Shown: positions 44,556-53,283 of the stretch, in pieces
Numbering within the stretch: the stretch's first letter is position 1
Layout of the letters: each line of letters opens with the position of its first letter
Assembly: GCA_964540135.1 (NCBI GenBank)
Contig: CAZILK010000003.1
Span: 1-64,000 of the forward strand
Source of the DNA: CAZCAQ01 sp964540135
GTDB taxonomy: Bacteria > Patescibacteriota > WWE3 > UBA101185 > UBA10185
Reading direction: 5' to 3'
DNA length: 64,000 nt
Translations under genes and position numbers: made by a program
Notes under the pieces: model-generated
The model's database searches: none
What the model was told of the DNA's origin: nothing
The model's input: only the letters and a program-made list of their open reading frames with translations

Positions 44556-44978
44556 ATGCCACTAGAATTAATACCTAGAGATTTACTATCTTTTCCTTCA
44601 TTCAAATTCCCAAGCTTTTGGGACGATGAGGAGCTCTCATTAACACCATCAAACCAAGGCGGCTTATCAATATACGAAGATAAAGACTTCGTTTATGTTG
44701 AAGCTGCTGTTCCAGGCATAAACCCAAACGATGTAGAAGTTACTGTAGAAAATGACTATCTTTGGGTAAGGGGGTCAACAAAAGAAGAGGAAAAGGATAA
44801 AGAGAAGAAATATTATAGAAAAGCTTCTAAGTCCTTTTCTTATAGGGTTGCTGTCCCAGGAAATGTGGATACAGACAATGAGCCGGAAGCATCTTATAAA
44901 CACGGCGTGATGGTTGTTAAGTTTAAGAAAGCTTCCAAATCACTACCCAAAAAAATACAAGTAAAAAGTGCCGAGTAA
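44556..44978 (+). CDS. Small heat-shock protein (Hsp20/alpha-crystallin)
   Basis: A 140-residue ATP-independent chaperone that holds unfolding proteins. The alpha-crystallin domain runs from about 40 to 130: LSIYEDKDFVYVEAAVPGI, VTVENDYLWVRGSTK, KYYRKASKSFSYRVAVPG and the terminal strand GVMVVKFKK. The family's C-terminal I-x-I anchor is seen only as KKIQVK. A strong ribosome-binding site (AGGAGGTGAT, 44541-44550) precedes it. ATG at 44556 is preferred over GTG at 44553. It is followed by a good terminator, so it is a one-gene unit. Confidence 0.92.
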   Translation: MPLELIPRDLLSFPSFKFPSFWDDEELSLTPSNQGGLSIYEDKDFVYVEAAVPGINPNDVEVTVENDYLWVRGSTKEEEKDKEKKYYRKASKSFSYRVAVPGNVDTDNEPEASYKHGVMVVKFKKASKSLPKKIQVKSAE

Positions 44979-45009
44979 TACTATCTTTAAGAATTACTCC
45001 GGTTCCTAT

Positions 45010-45033
45010 ACCCCACGAAAGTGGGGTTTTTCT
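45010..45033 (+). terminator. Rho-independent terminator after hsp20
   Basis: 7-bp GC-rich stem ACCCCAC/GTGGGGT with a GAAA tetraloop, followed by a T run. Confidence 0.9.
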
Positions 45034-45110
45034 ATAATAAATAAGTACTGACATTGTAACAAACATTAATTACTGGACACTCATTGAATTAAACTCAATA
45101 TTAAATTCAG

Positions 45111-45146
45111 ATAATCGTTCGGTAATGTAATTGACACCAAACGATT
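45111..45146. promoter_or_regulatory. Operator candidate for the ArsR-type regulator
   Basis: Inverted repeat TAATCGTTCGGT (45111-45122) and ACCAAACGATTA (45135-45146), matching at 11 of 12 positions, with a 12-bp centre. It lies 13 bp before the regulator's ATG, the usual place for autoregulation by ArsR/SmtB proteins, which bind imperfect palindromes of this size. Confidence 0.6.
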
Positions 45147-45159
45147 AAGAGCACATCAT

Positions 45160-45468
45160 ATGAATATGGATTCATATGTATGTTGCACAAATAATTCAAG
45201 TGAAATAGGCAGAGTCGAAGAACTTGGATCACTACTCAAGGTTTTAGCCGAAACATCTCGCCTAAAACTACTCTGCATGCTTCGTCAAAACGAGCACTGC
45301 GTATGCGAATTGATCGAGCACTTAGGTCTGTCTCAAAGCCTTATATCACACCACCTCCAAGATCTAAAAGAAGCTAAGCTCGTTTCCGATGAAAAAAGAG
45401 GGTCATATGTCTACTACTCTTTAACCAGTGAAGGAAAAAGAATCACTGATTTAATCTTTAAAGTATAA
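45160..45468 (+). CDS. ArsR/SmtB-family metalloregulator
   Basis: A 102-residue winged-helix repressor. The helix-turn-helix is LSQSLISHHLQDLKEAKLV and the wing is KRGSYVYYSL. The sequence NEHCVCELIEHL carries the CVC pair of ArsR-type As(III)/Sb(III) sensors in the recognition-proximal helix. Another Cys pair (VCCTN) is near the N-terminus and could complete a site, as in CadC- or AztR-like sensors. It should release DNA on metal binding. The downstream genes are a CxxC protein and an ArsP-type permease, which it probably controls. Confidence 0.9.
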   Translation: MNMDSYVCCTNNSSEIGRVEELGSLLKVLAETSRLKLLCMLRQNEHCVCELIEHLGLSQSLISHHLQDLKEAKLVSDEKRGSYVYYSLTSEGKRITDLIFKV

Positions 45469-45523
45469 ACATGAAGCAATTACTACTTCAGTAGATAAAG
45501 CTATTAATTTGAAAGGAAATATT

Positions 45524-45808
45524 ATGAATATACAAGTAATAGGTTCTGGATGTCCGACATGTAAAAAATTACACGAGATTACAAAACAAGCGGTTAAAGA
45601 ATTAAGCATACCTGCTGAAGTTGAATACTCAACAGATATTTCAAAGATTATTGAAATGGGAATTATGAGCAGCCCAGTACTTGCTGTAAACGGTAAACCT
45701 GTAATGGTTGGGTTTACACCGAATATCGAAAAGATAAAAAAAGCCATTACATCTCAAGCTTCTTTCCAGGGACCAAAAGTAGCTTGTAGCTGTGGAGGTA
45801 ATTGCTAA
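45524..45808 (+). CDS. Small thioredoxin-like CxxC protein
   Basis: A 94-residue protein of the MTH895-like thioredoxin-fold group. The redox pair is C10-P-T-C13 in VIGSGCPTCKKL, the cis-Pro region is MSSPVLAVNGKP, and a Cys-rich tail (CSCGGNC) ends it. Such proteins are found with ArsR regulators and ArsP-type permeases and may bind or reduce a metalloid or transfer it to the permease. The start is the ATG at 45524, preceded by AAAGGA (45512-45517). Confidence 0.85.
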   Translation: MNIQVIGSGCPTCKKLHEITKQAVKELSIPAEVEYSTDISKIIEMGIMSSPVLAVNGKPVMVGFTPNIEKIKKAITSQASFQGPKVACSCGGNC

Positions 45809-45809
45809 C

Positions 45810-46790
45810 ATGGATCTTTTTCTACCTATTCAGCTTTTTTCTGACCAAATTACATACAATCTTTTTGGTATAGAGAAAAGCTCATACTGGGGAGATACTA
45901 TAAGCTTTTTTATTTATGATGTCATTAAAATTGGACTTTTGTTGATAGTTATCAACTACATTATGACGATCACAAGATTTTATTTCCCTACGGAAAAAGT
46001 GAGAGATCTCTTAATTAAGCGTAGATGGTACGGACTTGATTACCTGTTTGCCGCTCTTCTTGGAGTAGTTACACCTTTTTGTTCCTGCTCTTCAATTCCG
46101 CTATTTATTGGGTTCTTAGGAGCAGGTATACCACTTGGTGTTACTTTTGCATTTCTTATAAGCTCGCCCTTGGTAAATGAGTCATCCCTTTACCTCTTTC
46201 CAGCTATGTTTGGATTTAAAGTAACACTAATCTATAACCTAGTTGGGATAACAATTGCAGTACTTGGGGGAGTGTTAATGCAGAAACTGCATTTAGAAAA
46301 ATATGTTAAACCCGAACTTCTAAAGTTTAAATCAAGGCAAGATATTATTATTGAAAATGGTGAAGAATCTCTCTCTGTAAAGAAATTAATCATCTACTTT
46401 TGGCAAGACGGCATGACTATAACTAAAAAGATCTTTCCGTATGTAATACTTGGTGTTGGGATTGGAGCTCTAATACACGGTTTTGTACCAGCCGAATTTG
46501 TTCAAAAATACCTCTCAACTAAGTCTTTGTGGGCTGTTCCTTTAGCAACTGTTCTGGGATCCCCACTTTATGCAAACTCAGTTAGTGTAATTCCTGTAAT
46601 GGAGGTACTCGTAAATAAAGGAGTTCCACTTGGAACAGCACTTGCCTTTATGACTGCAATTGTAACTATATCAATACCAGAGGCAATGATACTTAGAAAA
46701 GTTATGAGGTGGCAATTACTTGCTATGTTTTTTGGCATCACATTGATAGGGATTATGTTAATGGGCTATTTATTTAATGCAATCCTGTAG
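45810..46790 (+). CDS. ArsP/DUF318-type permease
   Basis: A 326-residue permease with about eight membrane segments. The signature VTPFCSCSSIPLFIGFLGAG carries the Cys pair of the family, and FAFLISSPLVNESSLYLFP and PLYANSVSVIPVMEVLVNKG are the paired half motifs. Members of this family export trivalent organoarsenicals (ArsP) or are of unknown substrate. The start ATG 45810 has GGAGG 11 nt upstream. It begins 1 bp after the CxxC gene stop, so regulator, CxxC protein and permease form one operon. Confidence 0.85.
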   Translation: MDLFLPIQLFSDQITYNLFGIEKSSYWGDTISFFIYDVIKIGLLLIVINYIMTITRFYFPTEKVRDLLIKRRWYGLDYLFAALLGVVTPFCSCSSIPLFIGFLGAGIPLGVTFAFLISSPLVNESSLYLFPAMFGFKVTLIYNLVGITIAVLGGVLMQKLHLEKYVKPELLKFKSRQDIIIENGEESLSVKKLIIYFWQDGMTITKKIFPYVILGVGIGALIHGFVPAEFVQKYLSTKSLWAVPLATVLGSPLYANSVSVIPVMEVLVNKGVPLGTALAFMTAIVTISIPEAMILRKVMRWQLLAMFFGITLIGIMLMGYLFNAIL

Positions 46791-46833
46791 TGTTCCTCGC
46801 TATCAGTAATTTGCAAACATATAGTCATTAAAA

Positions 46834-46839
46834 TACTAT
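46834..46839 (+). promoter_or_regulatory. -10 box of leaderless gene at 46846
   Basis: TACTAT, 6 nt, then ATG at 46846. Confidence 0.5.
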
Positions 46840-46845
46840 TACCTT

Positions 46846-48291
46846 ATGGGAATTATTGCAGTCCTTATCGCTGCAGCTTTAAGGCTTACAAATCTTGGTT
46901 ATTCCAATTACCAAGGAGATGAAATTAAAGCTTTATTTAATATTGGGGTGGGGGAGAGTCTAGTTAACTTCCTGCTCCAACAGCGTAAAGGACCTGTTCA
47001 ATTCATAGTTACTGGACTTATAAAGCTTGTGGACCCTACTTATTCAAGTGAACTGCTAACAAGACTTCCATTTGCTTTAGCTGGAATTCTTGCGGTTTTT
47101 GTTTTCTATAAACTTATCAAAATCATCTTTTCAGCTAAAGTAGCTTTTTATGCTGCGCTATTTATGGCTACCAATGGTTTCTTTATCGGCTTTGCAAGAA
47201 TAGTACAGTATCAATCATTTGTTATCCTATTTGGACTTTTAGCTTTGCTCGTTTTTGCAAAAGCTGCTTATTCCAGCTCTTCTTCAAATTCAAAAAACAT
47301 TGTTTTTGGGTTTATATTCTGGGCACTATCAATTCTTTCTCATTATGATGGTATTTTCATTGCCCCTTTTGCCGGATTTCTACTACTCATATGGTTTAGA
47401 TTACCGGAACAAGCAGCTTATTCAAAAGTTAAAATACTAATATTATCTTGCCTTGTATCCGGCTTAATGCTGGCTCTCTTTTACCTTCCATTTTTTCTTT
47501 CAATAACTGCAGACACGAAAAAATACTGGCTTGAAAGAGTTGAAGGAGCATTTAGTAAAGTTTCAAGCTCTTCATATCTTTTTAGTGTGTACCATCCAAT
47601 ATATGTAATTCACTTATATAGACTAATGTTTGGTGTGTCTCTTTTTGCGCTAATTGCAAAGGCCAAAAGATTAGAAAAGCTTGCACTGTTTGCATGGCTT
47701 ATTCCGCCTCTATTTTTTATGGAGTATTTAATTAGTATCCCAGGCACTCACATCTATACCTACCTTATGCCTGTCTTTGTTCTAATGGCAACTGGCATCG
47801 AGTTTATTGAAAACATGATAATGAGAGCCCACAACAAACTTAAATACTTAAGTTTTGCTGGGCTAACCGTGCTTTTCTCATTTCTCTTTTTACAGTCCTA
47901 CTTTGTATTTGTAGACAATAACAGAGAATACCCGTGGGAAAACGAACAATTTTTCATCTGGGAATTCTCAAAGCCAAGTATTAACTACCACTTAAGTTTG
48001 TTTGGTTTTCCTTACTACAGAGACTGGGAAAGTATAAGTAAATACATAAACGAGAACCCAAGAAACGGCTACTATGATACAAACGAAAGACCTTCGTTAA
48101 TAAGTACATATTTTACTTTAAAACGGGATATAGCTTTGGTTGGCTATTATGTTTATACCCCAAGGCCTCAATCATTCCTGGATAAAGTAACAAGAACAAG
48201 AGTTAGAGATTTTATAGAGTACAATGATCCTATAAAAATCTACTATGACAAAAACGGGAGAGAGAATATAAGAATCTACTACGTAGAATAA
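46846..48291 (+). CDS. GT39-type membrane glycosyltransferase (PMT-like), paralogue A
   Basis: A 481-residue protein with about ten membrane segments and the ArnT/PMT plan. The first outer loop has the catalytic-type Asp in YQGDEIKALFN, then KGPVQFIV and ARIVQYQSF, a positively charged patch and TH in IPGTHIYTYLMP. It is expected to transfer a sugar from a polyprenyl-phosphate donor to a protein or lipid on the outer face. The C-terminal region after 350 is soluble. The sequence shares REYPWE, ARIVQYQS and the TH.Y motif with the gene at 50179, so the two are paralogues. Confidence 0.75.
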   Translation: MGIIAVLIAAALRLTNLGYSNYQGDEIKALFNIGVGESLVNFLLQQRKGPVQFIVTGLIKLVDPTYSSELLTRLPFALAGILAVFVFYKLIKIIFSAKVAFYAALFMATNGFFIGFARIVQYQSFVILFGLLALLVFAKAAYSSSSSNSKNIVFGFIFWALSILSHYDGIFIAPFAGFLLLIWFRLPEQAAYSKVKILILSCLVSGLMLALFYLPFFLSITADTKKYWLERVEGAFSKVSSSSYLFSVYHPIYVIHLYRLMFGVSLFALIAKAKRLEKLALFAWLIPPLFFMEYLISIPGTHIYTYLMPVFVLMATGIEFIENMIMRAHNKLKYLSFAGLTVLFSFLFLQSYFVFVDNNREYPWENEQFFIWEFSKPSINYHLSLFGFPYYRDWESISKYINENPRNGYYDTNERPSLISTYFTLKRDIALVGYYVYTPRPQSFLDKVTRTRVRDFIEYNDPIKIYYDKNGRENIRIYYVE

Positions 48292-48299
48292 AAACTTAG

Positions 48300-48305
48300 T
48301 ATACT
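48300..48305 (+). promoter_or_regulatory. -10 box of leaderless gene at 48312
   Basis: TATACT, 6 nt, then ATG at 48312, inside the 20-bp gap after the GT39 gene. Confidence 0.55.
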
Positions 48306-48311
48306 TTTAGC

Positions 48312-50168
48312 ATGAACAAAATAACATTTTTACTAATCGGAATATTGCTACTAATCTCAGGAACAATTTTTGTTGTTAGCTATGTAACTGCGCCAAATAG
48401 ACCAATAAGCTTAAACGGTAGTCAAGAAATAAAAGAATTAAGAGAGAAACAAGAAGCTCAGCAAATACAGAAGAAAATTTATCTTGGTTGTTACTCTGAG
48501 CGAGATGTATTAATTGACGGCGATACAGCTTATATTGGGTGTGATGGGGGTGTTTTAGTCCAGAACTTAAAAACAAAAAGGATTGAAAAAACACTAACCA
48601 TGGCTGACGGGTTAACAAATGAGTACGTTAACTCAATTGTAAAGTATAACAATAAACTTTATTTAGGTAATCAAAACGGCATAGACATATATAACTTAGC
48701 GACTGGTAAAACTAGCCATATTGGAATGCAAGAAGGGCTCTCAAATAACTCAAATGTTATGTTGACACTTGATGGAGATAATCTATGGGCAGGTACATTT
48801 GACGGACTCAACCTAATTGATTTAAAAACACATAAAGTTACGGTATTTAAAAAAGAAATTTCACCAGAATCAAATAAATTAAATGTGGTTCAAATTCTAC
48901 CTACAAAAGACTTTGTATACATATCAGTGGCTGCAAGTGCAGAATCCCCGGGGGCTATTGCAAAATACTATAAAGATACTGGTAGGTGGGGCATATTCAC
49001 ACATAGTGATTTTAATAAAACAGGACAGTACGCACGACTTGATTACTTTGACCTATACAAAGATGGGGATGAGGAAACAATATATTTGTTTGAAACACTC
49101 CACAATATAGAGAGCTTTGATGAACAGTTTTCGCAGGCTGTGTCTAATAAAACTGGCTTTAAAATTGCCAACAATCGAAATGCAAGCATTTCACAAGTAT
49201 CTGTTAATGATAAAGAGGCTGTAAGAGAATTAGTCATGCAAGTTTCAAAACGTGTCGTAGATTCAAAACCAAGTTTCACTGTCAATAAAGCATGGCACAT
49301 AGTGGACGACAAGCTATTTGTTGGTGGAGGGGATTACAGTCAAGGAATATTTGAACTTGCAATAAACACCGGGGAGCTAAAACAAATAGGCGCAGACATA
49401 TTCCCTAAAGAGGATATTGTTTACTTTGAACCACAAAAAAACAGTAATATCAGTGTTCTACTCTTTCAAACCTGTGGTATGGGTTGTTCCGAAGCAAAGA
49501 TGTTTTTACTAAATCATACAAACTACAAGATTGAAGAAATTAAAATTCCCTTTAAAACAAAGGAAGATCGTGGGATGATGATTCACGAGTTTGATAGTAC
49601 TAACTTTGAGCTTTCTCTTGTGAACTTTTTAGATAAAAAGGTAAAAGTTTATAGATTTAACCCAGCAAATAAAAACCTAGCACTACTTGAGACTAAAGAA
49701 TATACAGATGACGAGGCTTCAAATGAAATGCTTAATAAGTCTAGTCAGAACACATATAAACTTGGCACAAATCTTAACTTAACTGGAAACTTGAAAATAG
49801 GTCGAACTAAAAAAGAGCTTGAGGATCTTGGATTAGCCATATCAGGTGATGCTACATCAGTAACTGTTAGAACAAGAGGCAGAGACTTCAAAGTTAAAGT
49901 ACTTCCTCCAAGATACAGTCCGTTTGATAATTGGGACAATACAACAGTTATTAAAAAAGTACAGGTAGTTGATGAGTTTCTATGGATAGGAACTGATAGA
50001 GGTCTTGTAAAACTAAATACAAAATCAGGTGAGAGTTTAGTCCTAGGGCCAAAAAATGGTTTAATCTCACCAATCATTAATGATTTTGTTGTATACGGTA
50101 ATAAACTTATAAGTCTGCATAACGGTATTTCTTTAATAGATTTGGCGGAAATACAAAACTACAACTAA
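48312..50168 (+). CDS. Membrane-anchored beta-propeller protein
   Basis: A 618-residue protein. An N-terminal signal anchor (FLLIGILLLISGTIFVVSYV) precedes repeated propeller-blade motifs: DTAYIGCDGGVLVQNL, NKLYLGNQNGIDIYNL, DNLWAGTFDGLNLIDL, EFLWIGTDRGLVKLNT. These resemble the two-component-regulator (Y_Y_Y-type) propeller repeat, W/YxGT..GL. Blades lie at 50-210 and 540-600, separated by a longer variable region (220-530). There is no kinase or other catalytic domain. It lies between two GT39 paralogues and is probably exported. It may be an acceptor or partner of the glycosyltransferases, by position only. Confidence 0.7.
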   Translation: MNKITFLLIGILLLISGTIFVVSYVTAPNRPISLNGSQEIKELREKQEAQQIQKKIYLGCYSERDVLIDGDTAYIGCDGGVLVQNLKTKRIEKTLTMADGLTNEYVNSIVKYNNKLYLGNQNGIDIYNLATGKTSHIGMQEGLSNNSNVMLTLDGDNLWAGTFDGLNLIDLKTHKVTVFKKEISPESNKLNVVQILPTKDFVYISVAASAESPGAIAKYYKDTGRWGIFTHSDFNKTGQYARLDYFDLYKDGDEETIYLFETLHNIESFDEQFSQAVSNKTGFKIANNRNASISQVSVNDKEAVRELVMQVSKRVVDSKPSFTVNKAWHIVDDKLFVGGGDYSQGIFELAINTGELKQIGADIFPKEDIVYFEPQKNSNISVLLFQTCGMGCSEAKMFLLNHTNYKIEEIKIPFKTKEDRGMMIHEFDSTNFELSLVNFLDKKVKVYRFNPANKNLALLETKEYTDDEASNEMLNKSSQNTYKLGTNLNLTGNLKIGRTKKELEDLGLAISGDATSVTVRTRGRDFKVKVLPPRYSPFDNWDNTTVIKKVQVVDEFLWIGTDRGLVKLNTKSGESLVLGPKNGLISPIINDFVVYGNKLISLHNGISLIDLAEIQNYN

Positions 50169-50178
50169 GCGATTAACG

Positions 50179-51642
50179 GTGACAAGTCTACCAAACCTAA
50201 ATACGAACAACATCTTAAAACTTGTTATATCACTAACTCTAATTATCGCTATCCTTGGAAGTCTAAGACTTTATAAGCTTAATTATTCAAATTTCACAAT
50301 CGACGAGGTTACTGTTTTAAAACCAACAAAGGATGGTACAAATATATTTTCAAAGAAGTTTGTTTACAGTAAAAAGAAAGGCCCGCTTCAATACGCAGTA
50401 CCGAAAATAACAAGCGCTTTAGGTGTCGGTCTGTATGATGAATTGGGACAGAGAATTCCTTTTGCGTTGCTTGGCATCGGATCAATCTTGTTAATCTATT
50501 TACTTGTTCTTAATATAACTGCATCTCATGTAGCCGGTGTCTATTCTTCACTTATTTTTGGGGTAAACGGACTAACTGTTGGTTTAACTCGTATTGTGCA
50601 GTATCAGAGCATTAATATGTTTTTTTCTATTCTTTCTTTGGTGTTATTTTTTCAGTTTAATAAGACTAGAAAACTGTATTTTGCCCTACTTGGATCTCTT
50701 TCCTTTGCTGTATCATTCACAGCACATTGGGACGCAGTGCTAGTTCTTCCGCTTGTTGCCTACTATGTACTGTCAACAAAAGATGTTAAAAAAATAGCTT
50801 TGATAGCTTTGACTGGTTTTATTTGCTGCGGTGTGTTTGCAATACCTTACGGATATAATCTAATATCAAACCAAGTTAACCAAGATTACCTAGCAACCAG
50901 ACTTGAAGTAAACTCAAATGTACTAGAAAGAATTAAGCGAATTAGATTTACAACAGAAGTTTATAATCCATTTGTTTTTATATACTTCTTTGTAACTTTA
51001 TCTTTATTCACACTCCTTAATGCAAAGAAAAGGTTTTTTTATTCTCTGTGGTTTGTACTTGTCATCGCTTTTTATCTTGTTATAGTTAAAACAGCTGGAA
51101 CTCATATCTATAATATCCTTATTCCTTTTAGTATTTGCTGCGGTTTACTCATAAATGACCTGCTTAACAAGATTCCCGTTTTAGGAAAAGCCGCATTATT
51201 AGCTACGGTAAGCTTGCCGTTGATCTTCTTTTGGTATCAAAGCTACATACTCTTCGTTGATAGTACGAAAGAATACCCTTGGGAACGAGAAAAGATTCTT
51301 GGGAAATATAAAACCAAGAAATATACCAGTAGTACTTTACCAAACTATAAGCTTGGATTCACTAATGGTAGACCTTATAACACAGTCAGAGAAAAACTGA
51401 TGGCGGATTTCAAAGATTATGATGACTATACATTTGTAACAAATGACTATCCAGGGGTTGTTAGCTATTACCTTAATTTAAAACACGGTAACTCAAAGAA
51501 AATGTTTGTAATTGCAACTAAAAACCCTTTCACATTCAAAACCGATACGAGATTTCCTGAATACAAGAAATCAAAACTTTTTAGTTTAAAGAATGCTGCA
51601 GACAAGACAATAATTACAGTCTCAACAGCAAAGAAGAAGTAA
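50179..51642 (+). CDS. GT39-type membrane glycosyltransferase (PMT-like), paralogue B
   Basis: A 487-residue polytopic protein paralogous to the gene at 46846. It shares the Asp-Glu pair in NFTIDEVTVL, the RKGP-like KKGPLQYAV, TRIVQYQSI, AGTHIYNILIP and the post-membrane KEYPWERE. It should sit in the membrane and transfer a lipid-linked sugar to an outside acceptor. GTG 10 bp after the propeller stop is the start; no ribosome-binding site or -10 is visible, so it is probably read from the upstream transcript. Confidence 0.75.
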   Translation: MTSLPNLNTNNILKLVISLTLIIAILGSLRLYKLNYSNFTIDEVTVLKPTKDGTNIFSKKFVYSKKKGPLQYAVPKITSALGVGLYDELGQRIPFALLGIGSILLIYLLVLNITASHVAGVYSSLIFGVNGLTVGLTRIVQYQSINMFFSILSLVLFFQFNKTRKLYFALLGSLSFAVSFTAHWDAVLVLPLVAYYVLSTKDVKKIALIALTGFICCGVFAIPYGYNLISNQVNQDYLATRLEVNSNVLERIKRIRFTTEVYNPFVFIYFFVTLSLFTLLNAKKRFFYSLWFVLVIAFYLVIVKTAGTHIYNILIPFSICCGLLINDLLNKIPVLGKAALLATVSLPLIFFWYQSYILFVDSTKEYPWEREKILGKYKTKKYTSSTLPNYKLGFTNGRPYNTVREKLMADFKDYDDYTFVTNDYPGVVSYYLNLKHGNSKKMFVIATKNPFTFKTDTRFPEYKKSKLFSLKNAADKTIITVSTAKKK

Positions 51643-51689
51643 AATTAAATTAATTATCCCTTCCTGGTACCTTTTTGCAAATTCTGATG

Positions 51690-51695
51690 TACTAT
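51690..51695 (+). promoter_or_regulatory. -10 box of leaderless gene at 51702
   Basis: TACTAT, 6 nt, then ATG at 51702. The box lies inside an upstream extension of the frame, so the shorter start is correct if it is used. Confidence 0.55.
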
Positions 51696-51701
51696 TTAAT
51701 T

Positions 51702-52352
51702 ATGAAAAGTAAACTTGCTATCCTAATTCCCTTGCTACTTGTAGTTGTGTACATAGTTTATTTTTTTAGCCCAAAAACAAAAACTACCTCAACCGACCTT
51801 TCAAGTCTTGAGAATCCTAAGATAACCGCAGTTTTTAATGCCGCTAATTATATTATAAATTCACAAGGTAGCCCCAAATATGATGCAAAAGTTGTATATA
51901 AAGGAAAGGCACCAGCTTTCGTCAGTAATGGAAGTGAGTATACAATACAAGGTCAAACAGCAAAATCAGTCAATATAGCTATTCCACAAAATAAAAAGGT
52001 AGATATAAAACTAACCTCAACAACAGGTAATTTCAATCTTCTGTTGAGGGAAACTCTTGTTAGTGACCTGAGGGTAAATTCGCAAGCCGGGAACGTATAC
52101 ATCGAACTTCCCTCAAAAACATCCTCGCAGATGTCAATCACACTTGTAGCAGGCAACTTAGAGATTGGTGTACCGGACGACATCGATGGTATCAGAATTA
52201 CACCAGCAGAAGGAACTACGCTCAATTTTTCAACAGAAAACTACGAAGAAGTAGACGGAGCTTATCAATCTAAGAACTACGACAAAGCACGTATTAAAGC
52301 CGATCTTAATCTGAACGCCGGTACCGCTAAGTTGCTTATAAAGAAGCTTTAA
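51702..52352 (+). CDS. Membrane-anchored LiaF/DUF4097-like protein
   Basis: A 216-residue protein. An N-terminal membrane segment (LAILIPLLLVVVYIVYFF) precedes an outside beta-rich domain. The last 110 residues alternate short strands with N-A-G-N/T-type turns (LRVNSQAGNVYIELP, ITLVAGNLEIGVPDDI, NLNAGTAKLLIKKL), the pattern of the beta-helical DUF4097/LiaF C-terminal fold seen in cell-envelope stress proteins. Its role is unknown. It lies after the GT39/propeller cluster and could belong to it by orientation. Confidence 0.65.
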   Translation: MKSKLAILIPLLLVVVYIVYFFSPKTKTTSTDLSSLENPKITAVFNAANYIINSQGSPKYDAKVVYKGKAPAFVSNGSEYTIQGQTAKSVNIAIPQNKKVDIKLTSTTGNFNLLLRETLVSDLRVNSQAGNVYIELPSKTSSQMSITLVAGNLEIGVPDDIDGIRITPAEGTTLNFSTENYEEVDGAYQSKNYDKARIKADLNLNAGTAKLLIKKL

Positions 52353-52506
52353 AACACTGTCTCTCTCTCTCTGCAACTGCTGCATAATGCCAGTCCGCTC
52401 TCTCGCTCGAGAGTTTAATAAGATTATTATCGAGGTTTCAGCGGCTAAGAAAAGTAAGATTAGTGGCTAAAGTAATATACATAACTTCCCTGAAACTGCA
52501 GCTCTC
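52353..52506. other. Intergenic region with CT repeat and palindrome
   Basis: 154 bp between converging genes. It holds a CT-dinucleotide run, a palindrome CTCTCG-CT-CGAGAG and a further CTCTC-rich stretch. No gene is seen. It could hold a weak terminator for either neighbour. Confidence 0.4.
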
Positions 52507-53076
52507 TCAGAGTAGATTCTTTTCTTTCAGAGCGTGGAACAACTGATCGGAAAAATCTTCTTCTTTCCAAGCTCTGATCCAGTGTTTCGTTGCCTCGAAT
52601 ACTTTCATTCTCTCTCCGTCTAAGGCTTTTAGAGTGGACATCTCTTCTAAGGATGAGGATACCTGAGCATGTTCTATTCTTAGGTAAGTGTAATGATTTA
52701 AAAGAGTGGTCCGATATATTAAAATTAGAAAATTAATATACAAATAGCCTAAATCTTTAAGCTTCCAGACTTCATTAAGGTACTTTGATTCATTAAATTC
52801 AATGATTACTTTTTCGCAAGTTTTCTGATTATCTTTAAGTATTTCTAACACCTGATAGTAATCAGGCAATTGTTCTTTCAGAATGGATTTAAGATAAGTT
52901 GCGTTTTTGCCTAAGGGAAAGTATTCGGTCGCATTAAACATGTCTATAAGCAGGTTCAACTCCTGAACAATTGCCTCATACATACTTTGATGAACTTCGA
53001 GTAGGGATAATCGCTTACTTACAAGGTTTGTATTTGATGTTATTAGTTCTGAGATAAGACCTTGAGTAGTACTCAT
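52507..53076 (-). CDS. Hypothetical helical protein
   Basis: A 189-residue protein of no known family, almost all alpha-helical and without membrane segments. Charged heptads include LISELITSNTNLVSKRLSLL, VLEILKDNQKTCEKVIIEF and RMKVFEATKHWIRAW. The start is set at the ATG at 53076; the open frame upstream runs into the tRNA-Pro gene on the same strand and cannot be coding there. It follows tRNA-Pro by 23 bp and may be co-transcribed with it. Confidence 0.55.
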   Translation of the reverse strand: MSTTQGLISELITSNTNLVSKRLSLLEVHQSMYEAIVQELNLLIDMFNATEYFPLGKNATYLKSILKEQLPDYYQVLEILKDNQKTCEKVIIEFNESKYLNEVWKLKDLGYLYINFLILIYRTTLLNHYTYLRIEHAQVSSSLEEMSTLKALDGERMKVFEATKHWIRAWKEEDFSDQLFHALKEKNLL

Positions 53077-53099
53077 AGCAGCATATGTAAGAATTTTAA

Positions 53100-53176
53100 T
53101 GGTCGGGGTGACAGGACTCGAACCTGCGACCTCACGGTCCCAAACCGCGCACTCTACCAAGCTGAGCTACACCCCG
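53100..53176 (-). tRNA. tRNA-Pro (UGG)
   Basis: A 77-nt minus-strand cloverleaf with acceptor CGGGGTG/CACCCCG, anticodon loop TTTGGGA (anticodon TGG), T-arm GGTTCGAGTCC, discriminator A and an encoded CCA. It is closely related to the plus-strand tRNA-Pro at 57177. Confidence 0.97.
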
Positions 53177-53271
53177 ACTATGTTTCTAAACCAGTCTATT
53201 CTATCAGCTAAGTATATGTTTTTAAAGCATGTGGTGTACCTATAGCTTTGACTATACTGAGTCTATCAAGG

Positions 53272-53277
53272 CATAAT
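53272..53277 (+). promoter_or_regulatory. -10 box of leaderless gene at 53284
   Basis: CATAAT, 6 nt, then ATG at 53284. An in-frame TTG 36 nt upstream is less likely. Confidence 0.45.
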
Positions 53278-53283
53278 GACTTT

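Noticed and set aside
53077..53160. N-terminal extension of the helical protein into tRNA-Pro
   Set aside because: These codons are the tRNA itself read as protein, as is the equivalent extension at 57193-57273.
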